64,000 nt of DNA, from NCBI RefSeq assembly GCF_900536025.1, contig NZ_UNOZ01000040.1:1-64000 (forward strand). The letters are read 5' to 3'. The DNA comes from Pseudomonas reidholzensis (GTDB lineage: Bacteria > Pseudomonadota > Gammaproteobacteria > Pseudomonadales > Pseudomonadaceae). Below the pieces are notes generated by a model. That model saw nothing but the letters and a program-made list of their open reading frames with translations. It made no database searches and was not told where the DNA came from. This document shows, one piece after another, positions 1 through 9,826 of this stretch; positions within the stretch are counted from its first letter, which is position 1, and each line of letters opens with the position of its first letter. The position numbers and the translations under genes are program-made.

Positions 1-1
1 C

Positions 2-1855
2 GTGACTGCTAACCCTTTCAACTAATTCCATTACATCACCTTCAACTTCCAGATTATCTCCTCGCCGAAAGCGGGTAGCGATCCTGTTGTGCTGACCTAC
101 ACATTCAACGGCCCGCAGCATCATATCACCCTGGACGACGAAGGCCACGGCTCGCTGAACGTAGCTAACCCTAACGGCGAAGATGTGTACGTCGATGGCG
201 GCACTCTGACCCTGACCGTAGACAGCGGCACTGGTGGCGGTTTTGAGAAGATCGGTACCTCGGCTGGCACCGTAGTCGTATCGGATACCGAAACACCGGT
301 CACCGCGATCGTGACTGCTAGCCCAGTCAACGAAGGTCAGGACATCACCTTCAACTTCGCCATGAGCGCCGCGCCGAAGGCAGGCAGCGATCCGGTTGTG
401 CTGACCTATACCTTCAATGGCCAGCAACATCAGATCACCCTGGACGACAAGGGCCATGGCTCGCTGACCGTAGCGAACCCGAACGGTGAAGACGTTTACG
501 TCGACGCTGGCAGCCTGACGCTGACCGTAGACAGCGGCACCGGCGGTGGTTTCGAGAAGATCGGTACCTCGGCTGGCACCGTCCAGGTCAATGACACCGA
601 GACTCCAGTCACCGCGATCGTGACTGCTAACCCAGTCAACGAAGGCCAGGACATCACCTTCAACTTCGCCATGAGCTCCGCGCCGAAGGCAGGCAGCGAT
701 CCTGTGGTGCTGACCTACACCTTCAATGGCCAGCAACATCAGATCACCCTGGACGCTACCGGCCACGGCTCGCTGACCGTTGCCAACCCGAACGGTGAAG
801 ACGTTTACGTCGACGCTGGCAGCCTGACCCTGACCGTAGAAAGCGGCACTGGCGGTGGTTTCGAGAAGATCGGTACGTCGAATGGCACCGTAGTCGTCTC
901 GGATACCGAAACGCCGGTCACCGCGATCGTGACTGCTAGCCCAGTCAACGAAGGCCAGGACATCACCTTCAACTTCGCCATGAGCTCCGCGCCGAAGGCA
1001 GGCAGCGATCCTGTTGTGCTGACCTACACCTTCAACGGCCAGCAGCACCAGATCACCCTGGACGCTACCGGCCACGGCTCGCTGACCGTAGCGAACCCGA
1101 ACGGTGAAGACGTTTACGTCGACGCTGGCAGCCTGACCCTGACCGTAGACAGCGGCACTGGCGGCGGTTTCGAGAAGATCGGTACGTCGAATGGCACCGT
1201 GGTCGTCTCGGATACCGAGACCCCAGTAACCGCGATCGTGACTGCTAACCCAGTCAACGAAGGCCAAGACATCACCTTCAACTTCGCCATGAGCTCCGCG
1301 CCGAAGGCAGGCAGCGATCCTGTTGTGCTGACCTACACCTTCAATGGCCAGCAACATCAGATCACCCTGGACGCTACCGGCCACGGCTCGCTGACTGTTG
1401 CCAACCCGAACGGTGAAGACGTCTATGTCGACGCTGGCACCCTGACGCTCCAAGTTCAGGGCGGCACTGGCGGCGGTTACGAGAAGATCGGTACCTCGGC
1501 TGGCACCGTTCAGGTCAATGACACGGAGACACCGGTCACCGCGATCGTGACTGCTAACCCAGTCAACGAAGGCCAGGACATCACCTTCAACTTCCAGATG
1601 AGCGTCGCACCGAAGGCGGGCAGTGCGCCTGTCGTGCTGACCTACACCTTCAACGGCCAGCAACACCAGATCACTCTGGACGACAAGGGCCACGCCTCGC
1701 TGACCGTGGCGAACCCGAATACCGAAGACGGGTATCTGGATCCTCAGACCCTGACCCTGTCCGTGCAGGGCGGTACCGGTGGCAGCTACGAGAAGATCAG
1801 CCCATCGTCCGGCACCGTTGAAGTCCGTGACACCTTGAACGCGACCACCGTAGCC
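2..1855 (+). repeat. Six tandem 309-bp repeats of the adhesin gene
   Basis: The string GTGACTGCT recurs at 2, 311, 620, 929, 1238 and 1547, an exact 309-bp period. Units differ mostly by scattered synonymous changes and a few residues (A/S/Q in NFAMSSAP, DAT versus DDK). Such high identity suggests recombination or gene conversion between units and explains why an assembly could end here. A further unit at 1856 keeps the spacing but has diverged strongly. Confidence 0.92.
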
Positions 1856-4800
1856 GTGACCGCTCATTCGGGGACCGAAGCGGATGCCAAGGTTAACTTC
1901 AGCTTCCAGCTGAGCACCGTCCCTCAGGAAGGCTACCCGGCCACCCTGACCGTGAAGGTCGGCGAGAGTCTCTACATCGTTCCTGTGCTCGCTGACGGTT
2001 CGGCTACCTTGGCGATCAACAACACCAACACTGAAGACTTCTACAAGGACAGCAGTCAGGTCACTGCGAAAGTCGTGTCGATCAACGGCGGCAACTTCGA
2101 AGCAACCGATGTCACGGGTGCCCAGGACACCGCCAATATCGTCGATACCATCAACGACACCTTCGTACAGGTCACCGCGGATGCGGCCAAGGAAGGTGAC
2201 GCCAGCGTCTTCTTCCACTTCCAGCTGAGCAACCCACCGGCTCCCGGCAGCACGACCATCCTCAAGGTGGACGTGGGCGGTACGATCTACAACGTGACCG
2301 TGGACGCGACCGGCAAATACACCCTGGCCGTGCCGAACACCAACGCCGAAGATGTCTACCGTGACGCCAGCAACCTGACGGCCACGGTCGTGAGTGTCAC
2401 CGGCGGCAACTACGAGAACGTCAACCTCACCGGCGCAACGGCCACTGCCAACATCGCTGACACCATCGACACCGTCTACGCCAAGATCAGCATCGTGGGC
2501 GACAGCTCGGTCACCGAAGGCGGCACGCTGACCTACAAGGTCGAACTGGTGGACAAGTCCGGCAACGCTGTCAGCGTTCCGGCTGGCAAGTCGGTGACCG
2601 TGGACCTGACCTGGAGCGGCACCGCCGACGCGACTGACGTCACCGGTAACCTGCCGACCAGCGTCACCATCTCCGGCAACAGCAGCAACACGACGTTCCA
2701 GGTCCAGACCTTCGACGACATCAAGATCGAGAGCACCGAGACGCTGATCGCCACCATCAACAAGGTGAACGACAGCAGCAACGTCTTCGAGAAGGTGGAC
2801 ATCGGCAGCCAGAAAACCGCGACCGGCTCCATCGTCGACAACGACAAGGGCCCGACCTTCACTGGCAACGACAGCGCCACGATCGTCGAAAGCGGCACCG
2901 CTGGCGGCGCCGACGTGGTGTTGGTGCTCGACCGGTCCGGCAGCATGGGGCCGGCCGGCAACGGCCAGCAGGGCAGCGATCCGGATGGCAGCGGCCCGTA
3001 CACGTCGCGCCTGCAGATGCTCAAGGAAGCGGTGAAGAACCTGTTCGATTCCGGCACCGTGCATTCGGTGTTCATCGTTTCGTTCGCCAGCAGTGCCACC
3101 TTCGCCAACTCGGGCAAAGACGGCGGCTGGTTCACCAACCTGACCGACGCTTATGCGGCCATCGATAAACTCGCGGCTAGCGGCAACACCAACTACGCCT
3201 CCGCGCTCAACTCGGTGATCAACAACTACACGGCGCCGCCTGCAGGTGGCAGCAAGCTGGTCAGTGTGTTCATGTCCGACGGCGTACCTAACGACGCATC
3301 GGCCAACGAAAGCACCTGGATCAACTTCCTTAACAACAAAGGCTTCGATGATTCCTACGCGGTAGGTTTTGGCGGGCTCAGCAACACCGACAAGAACTAC
3401 CTCGAGCCTATCGCCTGGAAGCCAGGTGAGACGGTCGGCTCCATCACCCAGGGTGTAAACGACAACCACGTCCTGGTAGTCGGCACCAACGTCAGCGCCT
3501 TGACTCAGGCACTGGTCGGTAGCGTGGGCGGCAGCGCCACGTCCGGTGACGTCACCAGCAACGCCAGTGCTGGCACCGCCGGCTGGGCGGCCAATGGCTG
3601 GAAACTGACCGCGGTCGAGTACAACGGCGTTACCTACAACCTCACCAGTGCCTCCGACAGCAAGACCATCGACCTGGGCAATGTCGGCAAGCTGGTGATC
3701 AAAGGCGACGGTAGCTACACCTTCTCCGGCAAAGACAACTTCGACACGGCCGATTCGCTGTCGACGGTGGTCAAGTTCACCGTCAAGGACGCCAACGGCA
3801 CCACGGCGTCGTCGACCCTGACGTTGACTGTGACTGACCGCGGTGATCCGGTTGCGAAAAATGACGACCACACCGCTACGATCAGCTCGCAGACTGTGAC
3901 TACGGCCGCCACCACCAGCACGTTGGCGACCTTCACCAGCAATGAGAGCAACCCGTGGAAGTTCTCTTCGGTAGACCGCGACTGGGCGGACTTGAGCAGC
4001 AACAGCGTCCTGAAGGATAACCTCTCCAGCTGGCAGTCCAGCTCGCTGGCGGGTAACAGCAACAACCAGGATGCGCAACGCAACAGCAGCAACAAACTGA
4101 CGCTGACCGACACCAACGGCAGCTCTTACGGTGATGGCCAAGCGTTGACCCCTGTCTACAAGACGGGCGGCGCAGCGGGTGAAGTCCTGTCGTTCACGGC
4201 GGTGACGTCGTTCGCATCGACCCCCTGGTACGACTCCGGAACCGATACTGCGAGCTGGACGCTGTACAAGAGCACCGATGGCGGCAACAACTGGACTATT
4301 GCGCAAAGCGGTATGATCGGCTCGGGCTCGTCGACGATCACCACCAATGCGCTGGATGCCAATACCCAGTACCGGATTCTGCTGGACGTCAATGACAACA
4401 CCTGGACCAACTCTAACGCCTCGGTCACCTTCGACGACTTCAAGGTCACCGTACCTGGCACCTCGAGCATCGTCTGGACTGCCGCTGCGGTCGTCGGTTC
4501 GGTACTGGACAACGACACCTTGGGCACCAGTGGCGAAACCTCGACCCTGTCGGTCAAGGTCAACGGCGTCTGGGTCGATGCATCGAGCGCTGGCACTACC
4601 GTCAATGGCGAGTACGGCAGCCTGGTGATCAACAAGGACGGCTCGTACACCTACACCCCAGTGGCCAGCAAGGACAACATCGGCCATGTGGACCAGTTCG
4701 AGTACAAGCTGACCCAAGCCGATGGCGACACCGACACCGCGCACCTGTACGTCACCCTTCAGGGCGCCGGCCCAGGGGCTACCGGCCTGGCACCCGTGTG

Positions 4801-5242
4801 GACCTCCGGCAACGACAACCTGCTGGGTACCGATGGCAACGACATCATCTTCGGCGGTGCGGGTAACGACTACCTGACCGGCGGCAAGGGCAATGACACC
4901 CTCACCGGCGGCAGTGGCGCGGACACCTTCCTCTGGAAGGCAGGTCACACCGGCAACGACGTGATCACCGACTTCAAGGCAGCCGAGGGCGACCGCCTCG
5001 ACCTGAGCGACCTGCTCCAGGGCGAGAAGGGCAGCACCATCGACAACTACCTGAAGATGATCACCGTCCAGGGTGAAACCGTTCTGCAGGTCAGCAGCGA
5101 TGGCAAGCTCAACGTCAACGACGGTGCCAACCACGTCGACACCACCATCACCTTGCAGGGCAACAACTGGTCGAGCAGCACCATCAACTCGCTGATCAGC
5201 GGTGCCGATCCTTTGATCAAGGTCGACAGCAACAACAGCTGA
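2..5242 (+). CDS. lapA: LapA-type giant adhesin, C-terminal part (5' partial)
   Basis: Cell-surface biofilm adhesin secreted by a type I system; only the C-terminal ~1,740 residues are in the window and the frame runs in from the left edge. Six tandem 309-bp (103-aa) repeats begin at 2, 311, 620, 929, 1238 and 1547, followed by two divergent repeats from 1856, a Calx-beta-like domain (about 2480-2850), a von Willebrand A domain with a DRSGS metal-site motif near 2929-2943, VCBS/cadherin-like segments, RTX nonapeptide repeats (about 4815-4925) and an Asp/Leu-rich C-terminal secretion region. This order (repeats, VWA, RTX) is that of LapA in P. putida and P. fluorescens; LapF is the alternative but lacks this VWA arrangement as far as I recall. 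An in-frame TAA at 23-25 interrupts the first repeat and is probably an assembly error, since the rest of that repeat stays in frame. Confidence 0.88.
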
Positions 5243-5263
5243 TCAGGGGCTTTTGAAAGAGTG

Positions 5264-5280
5264 GGGCCGCTTTGCGGCCC
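5264..5280. terminator. Hairpin after the adhesin gene
   Basis: GGGCCGC-TTT-GCGGCCC, 22 bases after the adhesin stop, directly abutting a REP arm. There is no T-run, so it may be part of the REP structure rather than a classical terminator. Confidence 0.45.
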
Positions 5281-5362
5281 ATCGCGGGCAAGCCCGCTCC
5301 TACAGGGTTCGCGCCGAGCTTCAGAATGGCGCGATCCTTGTAGGAGCGGGCTTGCCCGCGAT
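5281..5362. repeat. REP pair (inverted), GCGGGCAAGCCCGC subtype
   Basis: Left arm 5281-5306 and right arm 5336-5362 are inverted copies of the Pseudomonas REP with core CGGGCAAGCCCGCTCC; the right arm has one extra T. The intervening spacer itself holds a TCGCGCC/GGCGCGA inverted repeat. Confidence 0.9.
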
Positions 5363-5473
5363 GGGCTGCACAGCAGCCTTGCCGACAACTCCCGTTCCGA
5401 GCCTTTTCCACCGCCCGCCGACAGCGCATACTCGCGCGCTGGGCCTACCGCTATCTGACGACAAGGATTCATC

Positions 5474-5833
5474 GTGACCAGGCACAACGCCATTTACTAC
5501 GTCCAGCGCGACGCCGACGGCCGTCTGTCGCGGGTAGAAGCCGCCCCGTATCAAGGGCACACCGAAACACTCGAAGCCAGCCATGCCGAGATCCTCGAAT
5601 GGTTCGCCGATGACGTCGTCGGCAACAGCCTCAACCAGCTCAAACAGAGCGACCTGGACATGATCCGGGTACTCGAAGACCTGATCGACGTACTCACCAC
5701 CAAGGGCGTCCTGAGCATCACCGACCTGCCCGAAGGTGCCCGGGCCAAGCTGCTCAACCGGTCTAGCGCGCGGAAAGCGCTGGGTGGCCTGAGCAACCTG
5801 ATCGAAGAAGACGCCGAAGGCGGCCTTATCTGA
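5474..5833 (+). CDS. Conserved small Pseudomonas protein, 119 aa, function unknown
   Basis: GTG start at 5474 with AAGGA seven bases upstream. The protein is acidic, soluble and without signal peptide or membrane segment: an N-terminal part resembling a short beta-rich domain (IYYVQRDADGRLSRVEAAPYQ), then helical regions containing many Asp/Glu and Leu. Homologues in Pseudomonas are often labelled 'tryptophan synthase subunit beta like', a label not supported by any TrpB motif here. It sits alone between the adhesin and the dioxygenase operon, flanked by the REP pair on its left and an AT-rich region on its right. Confidence 0.75.
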   Translation: MTRHNAIYYVQRDADGRLSRVEAAPYQGHTETLEASHAEILEWFADDVVGNSLNQLKQSDLDMIRVLEDLIDVLTTKGVLSITDLPEGARAKLLNRSSARKALGGLSNLIEEDAEGGLI

Positions 5834-6030
5834 CCCAGGCCGGTCACCCACCTGTTCATATGTATATGCTTTAATGGTATTTAAATTCTGTTTCTTATGA
5901 ATTTATAGTTCACCCACTGCGTACCTGCCGACCAATCGGCGCGCCGCACGACTTGAATCCACACGGGAGTCCCCCGTGCGTTTCTGATCGATGCGCGCCC
6001 TGAAGACCGCGCACTACGTGGGAGTGAGAA
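5834..6030 (+). promoter_or_regulatory. AT-rich promoter region of the dioxygenase/ABC operon
   Basis: The stretch 5858-5912 is strikingly AT-rich compared with its surroundings and precedes the dioxygenase operon. Such a region fits the promoter of a sulfur-starvation (CysB-type) operon, but I see no site that I can assign with certainty. The start of the dioxygenase gene is preceded by GGGAGTGAGAA. Confidence 0.4.
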
Positions 6031-6930
6031 ATGCCAGCCGCCTCTAACGCCTTGTCGGCCATCGACAGCGCACAGCCGCAATCCTTCGAAATCCGTCCGT
6101 TCAGCGGTGCCGTCGGCGCCGAGATCATCGGCCTGGACCTGACCCAAGCGGTCAACCGCGAAGACTTCAAGCGAATCCATCGCGCCCACCTCGACCACCA
6201 CGTGCTGGTGTTCCGTGACCAGCGCATCCGCCCTGAACACCAGATTGCCTTCAGCCGCCGCTTCGGCGAGCTGCAGATCCATGTGCTCAAACAGTTCCTG
6301 CTGCAGGGCCATCCAGAAATCCTCATCGTCTCCAACATCGTCGAAGACGGGCGCAACGTAGGCCTGGGCGATGCCGGCAAGTTCTGGCATTCCGACCTCT
6401 CCTACAAAGAGCTCCCCAGCCTCGGCTCGATGCTGCACGCCCAGGAGCTGCCCAGCGAAGGCGGCGACACCCTGTTCGCCGACATGCACAAAGCCTGGGA
6501 CGCGGTGCCCGATGCGCTGCGCACAATAGTCGAAGGCCGCGCGGCCGCGCACTCCTACACCGCGCGCTATGCCGAGACCAAGTTCGAAGGCAACTGGCGC
6601 CCGACCTTGACCGCCGAGCAGCTCGCGCAGGTCCAGGAAGTGATCCACCCGGTGGTGCGCACCCACCCGGAAAACGGCCGCAAGGCGCTGTTCGTCAGCG
6701 AAGGCTTCACCACCCGCATCGTTGGCCTGCCCGACGACGAAAGCCGTGATGTGTTGCAACAGCTGTATGCCCTGAGCGTGCTCGAGGCGAACATCTACCG
6801 CCACCCGTGGCAGCCCCACGACATGGTGTTCTGGGACAACCGCTCGCTGATCCACCTGGCCGCCGGCTGCCCCGCGCACCTGCGCCGCAAACTGTTCCGC
6901 ACCACCATCCAGGGCGATGCCCCGTTCTGA
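6031..6930 (+). CDS. TauD/TfdA-family 2-oxoglutarate Fe(II) dioxygenase
   Basis: 299 aa, normal family length. Oxidises a substrate using O2 and 2-oxoglutarate, typically releasing sulfite or sulfate from sulfonates or sulfate esters. The Fe-binding HxD motif is at H120/D122 (FWHSDLSYKE), the distal histidine at about H275 (DNRSLIHLAA) and the 2-oxoglutarate-binding arginine near R286-R290. First gene of a four-gene operon; 18 bases separate it from the binding-protein gene. The partner importer is of the SsuA/NMT1 type, so the likely role is sulfur scavenging from an organosulfur compound. It differs clearly from taurine dioxygenase and from alkylsulfatase AtsK in detail, so the substrate cannot be named. 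Confidence 0.88.
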   Translation: MPAASNALSAIDSAQPQSFEIRPFSGAVGAEIIGLDLTQAVNREDFKRIHRAHLDHHVLVFRDQRIRPEHQIAFSRRFGELQIHVLKQFLLQGHPEILIVSNIVEDGRNVGLGDAGKFWHSDLSYKELPSLGSMLHAQELPSEGGDTLFADMHKAWDAVPDALRTIVEGRAAAHSYTARYAETKFEGNWRPTLTAEQLAQVQEVIHPVVRTHPENGRKALFVSEGFTTRIVGLPDDESRDVLQQLYALSVLEANIYRHPWQPHDMVFWDNRSLIHLAAGCPAHLRRKLFRTTIQGDAPF

Positions 6931-6948
6931 CGACTGAGGAAACACACC

Positions 6949-7971
6949 ATGCGCAAATCCATCAGCCGCCTGGCGGCCAGCATCGGCCTGGGCGCGACCC
7001 TGGTCGTCGGCACCCTGGCGGCACCCACTGCGGCCCAGGCCGAAGGCAAGATCCGCATCGCCGAGCAGTTTGGTATCGTCTACCTGCTGCTCAACGTGGT
7101 CCGTGACCAGCAACTGATCGAAAAACACGGCAAGGAAGAGGGCATCGACATCAAGGTCGACTGGGCGCAGCTGTCCGGTGGCGCGGCGATCAACGACGCG
7201 TTGCTGTCGGGCTCGGTGGACATCGCCGGCGCCGGCGTCGGCCCGCTGCTCACCGTCTGGGACCGCACCAAGGGCCGGCAGAACGTCAAGGCCGTGGCCT
7301 CGCTGGGCAACTTCCCGTACTACCTGGTCAGCAGCAACCCCACTGTGAAGACCATCGCCGACCTGTCGGAAAAAGACCGCATCGCGGTGCCGGCCGTGGG
7401 GGTCTCGGTGCAGTCGCGCTTCCTCCAGTACGCCGCCGCCAAGCAGTGGGGCGACAAGGAATACAACCGCCTCGACAAGTACACCCTGGCCATCCCCCAT
7501 CCTGATGCCACCGCCGCTTTGCTGGCGGGCGGTACCGAGCTCAATGGGCACTTCTCCAACCCGCCGTTCCAGGACCAGGTGCTGGCCAACAAGAACGTCC
7601 ACATCGTGCTCAACAGCTATGACCTGCTCGGCCCCAACTCGCCGACCCTGCTGTTCGCCACCGAGAAGTTCCGCAACGACAACCCCAAGACCTACAAGGC
7701 GTTTGTCGAGGCCTTGGCCGAGGCGGCGGACTTCGCCCAGAAAGACAAGGCCGCAGCCGCGGACACTTACATTCGCGTGACCAAGGCCAAGATCGACCGC
7801 GACGCGTTGATCCGCCTGATCGACAACCCGCAGTACGAATTCACCGTCACGCCGAAGAACACCTACCCGCTGGCCGAGTTCCTCTACCGCGTCGGCGCGA
7901 TCAAGAACAAGCCCGCGTCGTGGCAGGACTACTTCTTCCAGGACGCCGAACGTCCACTGCAGGGGAGCTGA
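6949..7971 (+). CDS. ABC transporter periplasmic substrate-binding protein (SsuA/NMT1 type)
   Basis: 340 aa. An N-terminal signal peptide (MRKSISRLAAS...) ends at an AQA site near residue 31. The mature part has the NMT1/SsuA-like fold signature: an N-terminal strand after KIRIAEQ, a D-I-AG-GVGP segment typical of aliphatic sulfonate and nitrate/taurine binding proteins, and a C-terminal LAEFLYRVGAI-KNKPASW segment as in SsuA-like proteins. It binds a small substrate in the periplasm and delivers it to the permease encoded by the fourth gene. RBS GAGGAA is upstream of the ATG. Substrate inferred as a sulfonate-like compound from the operon context only. Confidence 0.85.
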   Translation: MRKSISRLAASIGLGATLVVGTLAAPTAAQAEGKIRIAEQFGIVYLLLNVVRDQQLIEKHGKEEGIDIKVDWAQLSGGAAINDALLSGSVDIAGAGVGPLLTVWDRTKGRQNVKAVASLGNFPYYLVSSNPTVKTIADLSEKDRIAVPAVGVSVQSRFLQYAAAKQWGDKEYNRLDKYTLAIPHPDATAALLAGGTELNGHFSNPPFQDQVLANKNVHIVLNSYDLLGPNSPTLLFATEKFRNDNPKTYKAFVEALAEAADFAQKDKAAAADTYIRVTKAKIDRDALIRLIDNPQYEFTVTPKNTYPLAEFLYRVGAIKNKPASWQDYFFQDAERPLQGS

Positions 7972-7977
7972 TCGCCG

Positions 7978-8841
7978 ATGACCGCCCCATTGCCAGGCCA
8001 CACGGCCAGCAACCTGAGCCGTGTCGCCACGCCACCGCTGCTTGCTGTGGATAACGTCAGCCTCGAATACCGCACCGCGCAACGCGTGGTGCGCGCCACC
8101 CACCAGGTCAGCTTCGAAGTGGACCGTGCTGACCGTTTTGTATTGCTTGGCCCGTCCGGTTGCGGCAAATCGACCTTGCTCAAGGCCGTGGCCGGGTTCA
8201 TCGAACCGAGCGAAGGGCAGATCCGCCTCCAGGGCCAGCCGGTCAAGGGCCCCGGCCCCGACCGTATCGTGGTGTTCCAGGAGTTCGACCAGCTGCCACC
8301 GTGGAAGACGGTCAAGCAGAACGTCATGTTCCCGCTGCTGGTGTCGGGCCAGCTCAAGCGCGCCGAAGCCGAGGAGCGCGCCCTGCATTACCTGGACAAG
8401 GTCGGCCTGGCGGCGTTTGCCGATGCCTATCCGCATACCCTCTCGGGTGGCATGAAGGCGCGCGTGGCGATTGCCCGGGCGCTGGCCACCCAGCCGAAGA
8501 TCCTCTTGATGGACGAGCCGTTCGCCGCGCTCGACGCCCTGACCCGACGCAAGATGCAGGAAGAGTTGCTGCAGCTGTGGGAGGAGGTGCGCTTCACCCT
8601 GTTGTTCGTCACCCACTCGATCGAAGAGGCGTTGGTGGTCGGCAATCGCATCCTGCTGCTGTCGCCGCATCCGGGCCGAGTCCGCGCCGAGGTGCACAGC
8701 CATCAGTACGACCTGGGCAGCCTCGGCGCCAGTGACTTCCAGGCCAGTGCCCGGCGTATCCACCGGCTGCTGTTCGATGAGGCCGATGAGCCGGAGCAAG
8801 CGGCTGATCTGGGTTTCAACGACATCCGCATCGCCTACTGA
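7978..8841 (+). CDS. ABC transporter ATP-binding protein (SsuB/TauB type)
   Basis: 287 aa. Walker A GPSGCGKST at residues 58-66, Q-loop in FQEFDQLPPW, signature LSGGMKARVAIARAL near residue 157, Walker B ILLMDEPF and the H-loop in FVTHSIEEA. These are all intact. It energises uptake by the adjacent permease. The start overlaps nothing: six bases follow the binding-protein stop, with GGGGAGC as RBS. The substrate follows that of the operon. Confidence 0.9.
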   Translation: MTAPLPGHTASNLSRVATPPLLAVDNVSLEYRTAQRVVRATHQVSFEVDRADRFVLLGPSGCGKSTLLKAVAGFIEPSEGQIRLQGQPVKGPGPDRIVVFQEFDQLPPWKTVKQNVMFPLLVSGQLKRAEAEERALHYLDKVGLAAFADAYPHTLSGGMKARVAIARALATQPKILLMDEPFAALDALTRRKMQEELLQLWEEVRFTLLFVTHSIEEALVVGNRILLLSPHPGRVRAEVHSHQYDLGSLGASDFQASARRIHRLLFDEADEPEQAADLGFNDIRIAY

Positions 8842-8853
8842 GGAGCTTCAGCC

Positions 8854-9717
8854 ATGACCACTACACCTGTACGACAGGAATACGAGGTGCAGCTGGAGCC
8901 GCTGCTCAGTGTGCCTCTGGAACGCCAACTGCCGCTGGCTCAGCGGCTCTGGCAGCAGGGTTGGCTGCGCAAGACGCTGATCCTGCTGGTACTGGCCGTG
9001 CTCTGGGAGGCCGCCGCGCGCTTTACCGACAACGACTTGCTGCTGCCGGGCTTCCTGCAGACGGCGAGGGCGTTCTGGGAGGGGATGTTCAGCGGCGAGC
9101 TGCCGGCCAAGGTCGGCGTGTCGCTGGTGGTGCTGCTCAAGGGTTACCTGCTGGGCATCGTGTTGGCATTTGCCCTGACCAGCCTGGCGGTGTCGACCCA
9201 GTTCGGGCGTGACCTGCTCGGTACCCTGACCTCGATGTTCAACCCGCTGCCGGCCATTGCCCTGCTGCCCTTGGCGCTGCTGTGGTTCGGCCTGGGCGAC
9301 AACAGCCTGATCTTCGTGCTGGTGCACTCGGTGCTGTGGGCCTTGGCGCTGAACACCTATGCGGGTTTTCTCGGTGTCTCCGAGACCTTGCGCATGGCCG
9401 GGCGCAACTATGGTCTGCGGGGCTTGCGGTTGGTGCTGCATATCCTGGTGCCGGCGGCGCTGCCGTCGATCCTGTCGGGGTTGAAGATCGGCTGGGCGTT
9501 TGCCTGGCGCACACTGATCGCGGCTGAGCTGGTGTTTGGGGCGAGCAGCGGCAAGGGCGGATTGGGCTGGTACATCTTCCAGAACCGCAACGAGCTGTAC
9601 ACCGACAAGGTGTTTGCCGGGTTGGCGGTGGTGATCCTGATCGGGTTGCTGGTCGAAGGGCTGGTGTTCAATACCCTGGAGCGGGTGACCGTGCGCCGCT
9701 GGGGGATGCAGCGCTAG
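8854..9717 (+). CDS. ABC transporter permease (SsuC/TauC type)
   Basis: 287 aa inner-membrane protein with about six hydrophobic helices after a ~35-residue cytoplasmic N-terminus. The EAA-type cytoplasmic loop is recognisable (SETLRMAGRNYGLRGLRLVLHI), where the ATPase docks. It completes the importer with the two preceding genes; 12 bases separate it from the ATPase gene. The operon ends here, followed by a perfect REP palindrome. Confidence 0.9.
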   Translation: MTTTPVRQEYEVQLEPLLSVPLERQLPLAQRLWQQGWLRKTLILLVLAVLWEAAARFTDNDLLLPGFLQTARAFWEGMFSGELPAKVGVSLVVLLKGYLLGIVLAFALTSLAVSTQFGRDLLGTLTSMFNPLPAIALLPLALLWFGLGDNSLIFVLVHSVLWALALNTYAGFLGVSETLRMAGRNYGLRGLRLVLHILVPAALPSILSGLKIGWAFAWRTLIAAELVFGASSGKGGLGWYIFQNRNELYTDKVFAGLAVVILIGLLVEGLVFNTLERVTVRRWGMQR

Positions 9718-9740
9718 CCAGGAACTGTTGTGTCAGCTTC

Positions 9741-9810
9741 TTCGCGGGTAAACCCGCTCCCACAGGATCTGCAGCGCTGCAGATCCTGTGGGAGCGGGTT
9801 TACCCGCGAA
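9741..9810. repeat. Perfect 70-bp palindromic REP pair
   Basis: Bases 9741-9775 are exactly the reverse complement of 9776-9810, with no spacer. The arms are REP elements of the CGGGTAAACCCGC subtype, the classic P. putida form. It lies between the convergent permease and regulator genes and could end transcription from both sides. Confidence 0.95.
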
Positions 9811-9826
9811 AAGGGCGACGCGCAGC

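Noticed and set aside
2..1855. CRISPR array, considered because of regular repeats
   Set aside because: The repeats are in-frame protein repeats with continuous coding and no spacers.
5881..8799. Minus-strand open frame of ~970 codons antisense to the dioxygenase/ABC operon
   Set aside because: The complementary strand encodes four clear proteins. The long frame follows from GC-rich third positions and has Gln/His/Arg/Val-rich composition with no motifs.
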